From: Rehmannia glutinosa
Lineage: Eukaryota; Streptophyta; Magnoliopsida; Lamiales; Orobanchaceae
Reading direction: 5' to 3'
Length of the DNA: 64,000 nt
Assembly: GCA_016081115.2 (NCBI GenBank)
Contig: CM071935.1
Location: forward strand, 49,359,150-49,423,149
Shown here: piece by piece, positions 57,290 to 64,000 of the stretch
How positions within the stretch are numbered: position 1 is the first letter of the stretch
Layout of the letters: each line of letters opens with the position of its first letter
Notes under the pieces: generated by a model
The model's database searches: none
What the model was told of the DNA's origin: nothing
What the model saw: only the letters and a program-made list of their open reading frames with translations
Made by a program: the position numbers and the translations under genes

Positions 57290-57733
57290 CATGGACGGAT
57301 CTAGAAATCTTTTATGAGGGGGACACAAAATAAGGCGAAAACATGTATAAGACGGTCACATGTGTGACGAAGAAAAAAGTAATACTTTTATGTGTAAAAA
57401 AAATAATATTTTCAGGGTAAAAGTAATACTATGTATGAATATATTTTTTTAGTTATATAGACAATCGATTAGTTACTTAAGAAATATTACTTTTTGTTTA
57501 TGTCGTACGGTGCGACCATCTCACAAGAAACCTACTCATAAAACAAATATAATAATAAACTATATTCAAAATAAATAAGTATAATTATATACTACATACA
57601 AAAAATTAATATGAGCATGCATGCTTAGTTTTTTTTATCCTAATTAATATATTTTAAAAATAAATAATTAAAAATTTAAAAAAATATATTAAGGGGGCAC
57701 GTGCCCCATAATGGGACTGTGCACCCGTCACTG
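57290..57733. mobile_element. hAT-type MITE, TSD AGTACAAG
   Basis: 444 bp. Perfect 8-bp duplication AGTACAAG at 57282-57289 and 57734-57741. Termini CATGGACGGATC and (complement) CAGTGACGGGTG form a short imperfect inverted repeat of hAT type. A GGGGGCACGTGCCCC palindrome lies near the right end. No coding capacity. Confidence 0.87.
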
Positions 57734-57968
57734 AGTACAAGGGGTACTCTAAACCCGTAACAAAATGACAGTACATAAACCAAGATAAAACTTAATTATT
57801 TAATACAAATTCTCATATATTGAAACCATTTCATAAGAGAATACAACCATATATTTGTTTAATTTGTGTGCTTAAGAGTGGGCTCATATTCAAAAAAGAA
57901 CTAAAATTTTAATTAAATTCTCGTGCTTGCAGTATAAAAAATTGAAGTATTTCCATATAGCCTTGATC

Positions 57969-58022
57969 CAGTGGCGGATCCAGGATTTAGTAGTAGGGTG
58001 GGCTAAAAGGTAACATTTAACT

Positions 58023-58068
<46 letters not shown>

Positions 58069-59920
58069 AAGATTGTTATTTTTTTACTGGATTCTTTGAA
58101 GTTGTACTCCATACCTCAAAGCATAAAATTCATCTAAAACTGAATATTCATAAAGTCATGTCGCTGGCTATATTCTTGATATGCACATGGGATTAAATTT
58201 TTGCTTAAGAAAATATTGTTGTTGTTTGGAGGCAGCATAAGAAAGTGTTTTGCCCCTTCTTTGAAAGGGTTTAAGATTTAACTAACAATGTTTATAATTA
58301 CAAATTTCCACTTAAAAAACCTCAATTACAATTTCAAAGAGAATTATAATTTAGTATGTAGTAATTCATTAAAATACCAATAGACAACAAGATATAGATT
58401 AATGTCAACAAGATAATCATTTTATTATTCTTTAATATCTAAATAAACTAAGTTGCATCTTCAATAGAGGGAAAATACTATTGATAAATACTAACAGTTT
58501 TAGATTCTTTAGGTAAATATTTATGATTTTACCTAAACTTTTACAATTATCATTATATTTACCTACAAATTTTTTTTAGGTAAACTATGTTTTTTTTGTA
58601 GTGAAATTTCATACATCGATCACAAAAAAATTAAGGAATTATAAGGAAGAAACTCTAAGCTTTGGCTTTGTGGTGCTGCATTAGGTATATTCCATTCAAT
58701 TGGAAAAGTGATTTTGTCTTACTTATTTTAACATTATTAAATAAAGAAACTTTTTTTTTATTAAATATGAATTGGGCAATTGGATTGGTTTGTTTGGCTC
58801 GAAGATAAAATTAACAAAAGTGGTGGGGGAGTGGGTTGGGTCATAAGTTTAATCTACAAATAAAATATAGCACACATATATATAGGGGCTTCTTGGTGAC
58901 TTGCACTGGGCTTCAGCCCAGTGCTGCCCTCTCTAAAATCCGCCTCTGGTTTTAGATGAATTTTATGTTTTGAGGTATGGAGTACAACTTCAAAGAATCC
59001 AGTAAAAAAATAACAATCTTTGTGTGTGTGTATATATATATATATATTGTAGTTAAATGTTACCTTTTAGCCCACCCTACTACTAAATCCTGGATCCGCC
59101 ACTGTCTAAAACTGAATATTCATAAAGTCATGTCGCTGGCTATATTCTTGATATGCACATGGGATTAAATTTTTGCTTAAGAAAATATTGTTGTTGTTTG
59201 GAGGCAACATAAGAAAGTGTTTTGCCCCTTCTTTGAATGGCTTTAAGATTTAACTAACAATGTTTATAATTACAAATTTCCACTTAAAAAACCTCAATTA
59301 CAATTTCAAAGAGAATTATAATTTAGTATGTAGTAATTCATTAAAATACCAATAGACAACAAGATATAGATTAATGTCAACAAGATAATCATTTTATTAT
59401 TCTTTAATATCTAAATAAACTACGTTGTATCTTCAATAGAGGAAAAATACTATTGATAAATACTAACAATTTTAGATTCTTTAGGTAAATATTTATGATT
59501 TTACCTAAACTTTTACAATTATCATTATATTTACCTACAAATTTTTTTTAGGTAAACTATGTTTTTTTTTGTAGTGTTTCATACATCGATCACAAAAAAA
59601 TTAAGGAATTATAAGGAAGAAACTCTAAGCTTTGGCTTTGTGGTGCTGCATTAGGTGTATTCCATTCAATTGGAAAAGTGATTTTGTCTTACTTATTTTA
59701 ACATTATTAAATAAAGAAACTTTTTTTTTATTAAATATGAATTGGGCAATTGGATTGGTTTGTTTGGCTCGAAGATAAAATTAACAAAAGTGGTGGGGGA
59801 GTGGGTTGGGTCATAAGTTTAATCTACAAATAAAATATAGCACACATATATATAGGGGCTTCTTGGTGACTTGCACTGGGCTTCAGCCCAGTGCTTTGCC
59901 CTCTCTAAGATCCGCCTCCG
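57969..59920. mobile_element. hAT-like composite with internal inversion and duplication, TSD CCTTRATC
   Basis: Outer flanks CCTTGATC (57961-57968) and CCTTAATC (59921-59928). The left terminus CAGTGGCGGATCC and right terminus (complement CGGAGGCGGATC) are of the common plant hAT/MITE type. Inside, segment A (57969-58140) is present again in inverted orientation at 58949-59104, and segment B (58133-58948) is repeated directly at 59105-59920 with few differences. Segments therefore run A, B, A-inverted, B. A CACTGGGCT-TC-AGCCCAGTG hairpin sits near each B end. No transposase. Confidence 0.85.
58022..58068. repeat. (TA)n(CA)n microsatellite in the hAT-like composite
   Basis: (TA) about 14 units then (CA) about 8 units. 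The inverted copy at 59022-59048 is shorter, showing slippage after duplication. Confidence 0.9.
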
Positions 59921-59928
59921 CCTTAATC

Positions 59929-61058
59929 CATGTATATAGTACAAACACGAGCAGCATATGATGTGGAAAAGAAAAACTACGGATTAATTGGTGATGCAGG
60001 CTTTACGCTATCGTTTATTTGTTTAAATTTTTTAATTACAAAATTATTTATTTATTATTTCATAATTATTAATTATTTGATCAAATTATTACTGTCTGGC
60101 CCTCACCATGAGGCCCAATTCGTTACTCAGTGCCTTGAGTCCATTACTCTTTTGACTAATCTCAGATCCATTACTATCTTAAATTTCCGAGAGGGTTTTT
60201 TGCGACAACCTGAGGGCCCTTCCAACTGTTTGCTCGTACTCCTCCAAAAAAGTTACACTGACTACTGGTAACCTTATACATTTGGAATAATTATCTTTGC
60301 AGGAGTGATCTACTAATTTTGACAGGATTAGTTAATATATAGTATGAATGACCCAAAATAATGAGTAAATAGATTGTGTTGATTATAGTTTGCTAAGAAA
60401 TCTTAACAATAAAAAAATAGTGGGTTTTTTTAGCCATTTTGTCCAATTGAAAATGTTTTTTAGCAATCTTTTTCAAACACTTTGTTTTAGATATTTTGGA
60501 GTGTGAAATAACATAGATGTCCTCTAGTAGTTTCAGAAACACATATTCGAGTCAAACATATACAAACCAAACCAAACCAAAAATTCGAAAAGCACAAAGT
60601 GATCCCAATAAATTCGAAATCGGCGACTTCAATGGTGACCACATACTTGATGATGGCGACCGAATCAACGTCTAACCAAGTAACCCGCAACCCACATTTG
60701 TTTAATTTCATGTTTTTTTGTTGATTTAGTTAGTCTATAGTTATTTTAGGTCATGATTTGTTGTAGTTCTTGTAGAAATTCTAGGGTTTTATATGGATTT
60801 GGTGTTGATTGGTGAGCTTGAGATGTTGTTAATGGCAGTTTGGGTTTGGGCGAAGAAGACAATGGGTTTTCGCCATTTAACTCGCCATCCAAAAGTAAAT
60901 CAATGGCGTGTTACATCTTACTCGATATCGAGTCATATGTCGAGTCACATGTATCAAGTTGCATGTGACTCGATATCAAGTCACTTTTTAATGTGACTCG
61001 ATTTTGAGTTACCTGACAACAAGTAGTTAACATGAATCTTGGTGTTTTTTTTGACAGA
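59929..61058. other. Non-coding or poorly conserved upstream region of the DUF1985/Ulp1-like pseudogene
   Basis: A short reading at 60793-60900 (MDLVLIGELEMLLMAVW) has no family resemblance. 60904-61015 holds repeated TGACTCGATATCGAGTCA-like palindromes. TTTTTTTGACAG at 61047-61058 is a good splice acceptor and marks the first exon I can support. A promoter was not identified. Confidence 0.4.
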
Positions 61059-63720
61059 ATTGGAGTTGGAGATGGGGTTCTGAATTGGAGAGGTAAATTG
61101 AATGTGTATTCCAAGTGTTACTTGATAGAGGATATTAAGAAGAAGCTGACGGAGTCCGGCAATTTAGATGAGTTTAGGAATGGCCCATTTGGTGCGTTTC
61201 TGGACTTCGACTCGGATGCATACATGACCTCGAAGGGTATGGTCCGGTTGCTTGGTAGACAGATCATGGTGGAGGGATCAGAGACAAGTGACTTGTCGTT
61301 CCGCGTTGGTGGGCGGAACCTCAGATTCCCATGGGGCTCCTACGTGTATGGGCGTCTCCTTCATTACCTTGAACTGGAGTCCGAGCCCCTGATAATCCTA
61401 AGAGATCAGTCCAGTTCCACATCTATGCCTACTTATATCCTATATAGGTATATATAATTTAAACATGCATCACGTTTAAAACGAACATTTCATATTGTAA
61501 TCGGGTTCATTAATTATTTGTTTTTTGTTTGAAACAACTATGGGCATTTTAGGCTATTCCTTTACTCGGTCGGGACCTTGCCCAGACCTATGGGTTGGAG
61601 GACTATCTTAGGGGCAAACAATTTAGATGCCCCAAGAGGACCTTCAGTGCGGTGGTGTTATTTGAGATCCCTAAGGTAATTTTTAATTTTCTTTACGAAA
61701 TCATATATGTAATAGTGGTATTGATTCTATTTTTTTCATAATTAAGCTAAAGTTTTGATGTTTTTTTGACAGACGATATGCACACCGTTACAGCCCACCG
61801 AGGTGCAATTATGACTCCCTTGCATGCATGGGATTGATATAGACATGTCGCACGGATTGATGTATGTCTATATGGATCATTTCACATCTCGGGCTGCCCC
61901 ACTTGACCCCGCCGCTATTGCTAGGAGGCTTCTTTTGGAGGCGGGATGTACTGCCAGATCAGAACTGCCTACGTCTCATTGTCCAAAGAGGTAGATGACC
62001 CATTCCCAGCCTGCACGTATTGATGATGATGGTGATGATAGTGAGGCTGAGGATATTGCGGGTTCGAGTCATCCTCCTCAGAGGCAGAGGACCCATACCC
62101 AACCTCCACCCCTGCCTCAACGCTCTCCACTCCAGCCTCGACGCTCTCCACCTCCACCTCGGTCTCAGCCTCTGTCTCGACGCTCTCCACCTCCACGTCG
62201 GTCTTCGTCTCCATCTCGATGCTCTCCACCTCCACCTCTGTCTCTCCCTCCTCCTCACGATTGGTCTCAACCTCGACACTCGACCCCTGGGCATCCACCT
62301 CCTTCCAGATCTCCAGTGGGGCTCCTCGTCCCTTGTCACAGACCAGTGCACCGCGACCTGTGGGACCGACTTTTCTATCTGACCTCGCTGTGATCCATTC
62401 TGCTCGGGTATTCTTACAGATGGTGGAGGTAGCCGTAAGTAGTGTGGTTGACCGTGCACTGAAGCTTCAGAGAGAGATCATGATGGCTTTTGTACGTGAT
62501 GAGATTCACTCGTACTTAGATACTCGGCTGCTTGATTTGCTACGTCGGGTAATACGTGAGTAGCTTGCAGAGTTGAGTCACGACCATCATGATTCAAAGC
62601 CGGACACAAATGATCCATCTCTACGCACTAGCCATGGGACTTGTGGATCGCAGGAGAGATAGATACTGTCCAGACAGTCTCCATTTATAGGCTTAGACAA
62701 GCAGATGCGGCAGAAAATAATTTGTCAGCAGTATACTCGGTTCTTGGATATTCCTAACCCCCCGCAGTATGTTCCGTATATTATGTTTGTCCTTAATGAT
62801 ATTTTATTTCAATACTCATTAAACTGATACTCTTTTATGTCTTTCAGTCGAGATGTAGGGATAGTGTCAGCTTGGTATTAGGGCCCCTCGTACTTTCGTG
62901 AGATTGATGACGTAGATGAGGATCTAGTCAGTAATGTAAGTAGTTTTTTTGTATTTATTTCATTTCAATAATTGTTATTTTTGTTTTAATCTCATGTTGT
63001 TTAAAATGTTGTAGCATATTGAGTCTTATCTCAAGGTCCTTGTTCGGAAGATTCCACGTTGGGGTTCGCCTTCACCCTGGTGTCGGAGCAGACACTCTGA
63101 AAATCCAGGATTGTTCATTTTTTGTAAATTTTTAATTTTAGTTGACGTTCGTTAAACATACTTTCTACTGTTGATACTAATGCTTTTAAAATAAAAATTA
63201 TCTACAGACGCACCTGAAGGATGCATGGAATCACATCCATCCTAAGGACAAGGAGTGTCAGGGTGCCTACGGGGGTAGCTGCCCGTACCTACAGTGGCAT
63301 GTACCCATACAGCTGCTGCAGTATATTCATAGGCGAAGTCCAGTGTCGGGGCAACCTTTGTTCGAGGTCCCAGATGTAAGTATTAGTCATTATAGCTTTA
63401 TTTCATCTAACTTGTAGTTCATATTAGTCATATAATCCAGTTAATAATTTTTTATTTTATTATTTGTAGATCGTCTTTGTATGTCTATGCTCTGCGCATT
63501 GGGTCATCTGGCACGTTCGGCTGATCGAGTGGGATATTCAGCTGTACAACCCATTGTCGCATCAGATGGATGATCCTTCTGCTCCCGCTACGACGTCTTC
63601 TTCCCTGATTGCTCGCTGCTACCGGTTGTTTTGAGAGGCTCCAGATTCCGGTTAGATGCGACATGTAGAACGATTGTGACCCTCTTGATGATATCTAGAG
63701 CATATTATGCACCGTTGTGA
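61059..63720 (+). pseudogene. DUF1985 / Ulp1-type (C48) cysteine peptidase gene, intron-bearing, decayed (probably MULE-derived)
   Basis: Exons supported by GT-AG borders: 61059-61447 (FRNGPFGAFLDFD...DLSFRVGGRNLRFPWG, a DUF1985-like pattern), 61553-61675 (AIPLLGRDLAQTYGLEDYLRG, exactly 41 codons), 61773 to about 62570 (Ser/Pro/Arg-rich middle, QRSPLQPRRSPPPP, then a helical segment ALKLQREIMMAFVRDEIHSYL), 63208-63375 (THLKDAWNHIHPKD, exactly 56 codons) and 63470-63640 (IVFVCLCSAHWVIWHVRLIEW). SAHW is the likely catalytic His of a Ulp1/SENP-like peptidase, YNPL carries Asn at the usual Asp/Asn place, and NDC (63669-63677, in a shifted frame) would be the catalytic Cys. Stops at 61812-61814, 61992-61994 and 63632 plus frameshifts show decay. 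DUF1985-Ulp1 fusions are typical of plant Mutator-like (Kaonashi) elements; no MULE termini were found here. Confidence 0.68.
62100..62260 (+). repeat. Degenerate codon repeat (RSPPP) in the Ulp1-like pseudogene
   Basis: CGACGCTCTCCACCTCCAC-type unit repeated five to six times with ~18- and ~39-bp spacing. It encodes RRSPPP-like sequence on the plus strand and gives long, meaningless open frames on the minus strand. Confidence 0.7.
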
Positions 63721-64000
63721 GCTACTAGATGGACCACTAGATGGAATCTATTGAGTCCCCAGTCGACCAGCTTTTCGAGGATTTAGAGGTACCTTGACAA
63801 CCAAAATTCGTATCATTTCTGGCACATTCCAGTCTTTAGGATATTTAATGGGCATGACGATTGGAGAGTAAATTTTCCGCAATGTTTATGTTTTATAGTA
63901 GTTGTGCACGTAACTGTAGACTGATTGATTTACCTTACTGAAATAAGTAGCAAAAAATGTATATAAGGATATCGTAGACGTGAAATAATTAGTAATTTAG
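63721..64000. other. No gene seen at the right edge
   Basis: A few codons at 63720-63790 may extend the Ulp1-like region (MESIESPVDQLFEDLE). After that only AT-rich sequence without supported features. Confidence 0.4.

Noticed and set aside
59930..60271. 113-aa ORF with hydrophobic stretch as a small membrane protein gene
   Set aside because: AT-rich low-complexity hydrophobicity, no homology that I recognise, adjacent to transposon borders.
61959..62459. 166-aa and 109-aa minus-strand ORFs rich in Arg/Trp or Glu/Val
   Set aside because: Antisense of the RSPPP codon repeat in the Ulp1-like pseudogene; the plus strand has splice borders and domain continuity.

Overview
This window looks like repeat-rich nuclear DNA of a flowering plant. 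I cannot name the species. It is AT-rich, with no bacterial gene organisation, no CRISPR array, no rRNA and no canonical tRNA gene. Almost everything assignable is transposable-element DNA: Ty1/copia elements of the Sirevirus type, an Athila/Tat-like Ty3/gypsy group primed by tRNA-Asp, L1-type LINEs, CACTA-like and hAT-like DNA transposons, and MITEs. No intact single-copy host gene was found. The nearest to gene-like DNA is a decayed, intron-bearing DUF1985/Ulp1-type gene at the right end, itself probably transposon-derived, and some exon-like fragments captured by a CACTA-like element.

Left part (1-13642). 1-3289 is the 3' end of one Sirevirus: a 3'-terminal extra ORF, a polypurine tract and the 3' LTR. 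It lies in a minus-strand copia pol fragment (3290-6015), which also carries a solo LTR (4382-5851). A 5'-truncated LINE (7851-10017) has an 11-bp target-site duplication and a poly(A) tail. A set of crossing inverted repeats (10155-11062) follows, then a decayed LINE ORF1 (11800-13642).

Central nest (13643-53064). A single Sirevirus (13648-53059, TSD ACACC) is stretched to 39 kb by later insertions: a MITE in gag; a CACTA-like segment with captured exons that replaces the reverse transcriptase; a 2.56-kb solo LTR in the 3' ORF (TSD GAATG); and an Athila-like element in the 3' LTR. The CACTA-like segment holds a 15.7-kb gypsy array with three LTRs and two internal regions (20397-36143, TSD GATAG). 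Its last LTR is in turn split by another gypsy-type element (29785-35726). Most boundaries are set by TG...CA termini plus target-site duplications.

Right part (53065-64000). A 3-kb CACTA element (54216-57264, TSD ATA) contains an array of hairpins with a constant ACCAC loop. After it come a 444-bp hAT MITE with a perfect 8-bp TSD, a rearranged hAT-like composite (57969-59920), and the DUF1985/Ulp1-like pseudogene (61059-63720).

How it works together. The gypsy elements A, B and D are mostly non-autonomous. They keep only what is needed in cis: tRNA-Asp primer sites, TATA-bearing LTRs, and a repeated module of a hairpin followed by a polypurine tract, present twice per element with compensatory stem changes. 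They must have moved using proteins from an Athila-like partner, of which a gag fragment survives inside element D. Every protein gene seen carries stops, frameshifts or lost catalytic residues, so the locus looks inactive.
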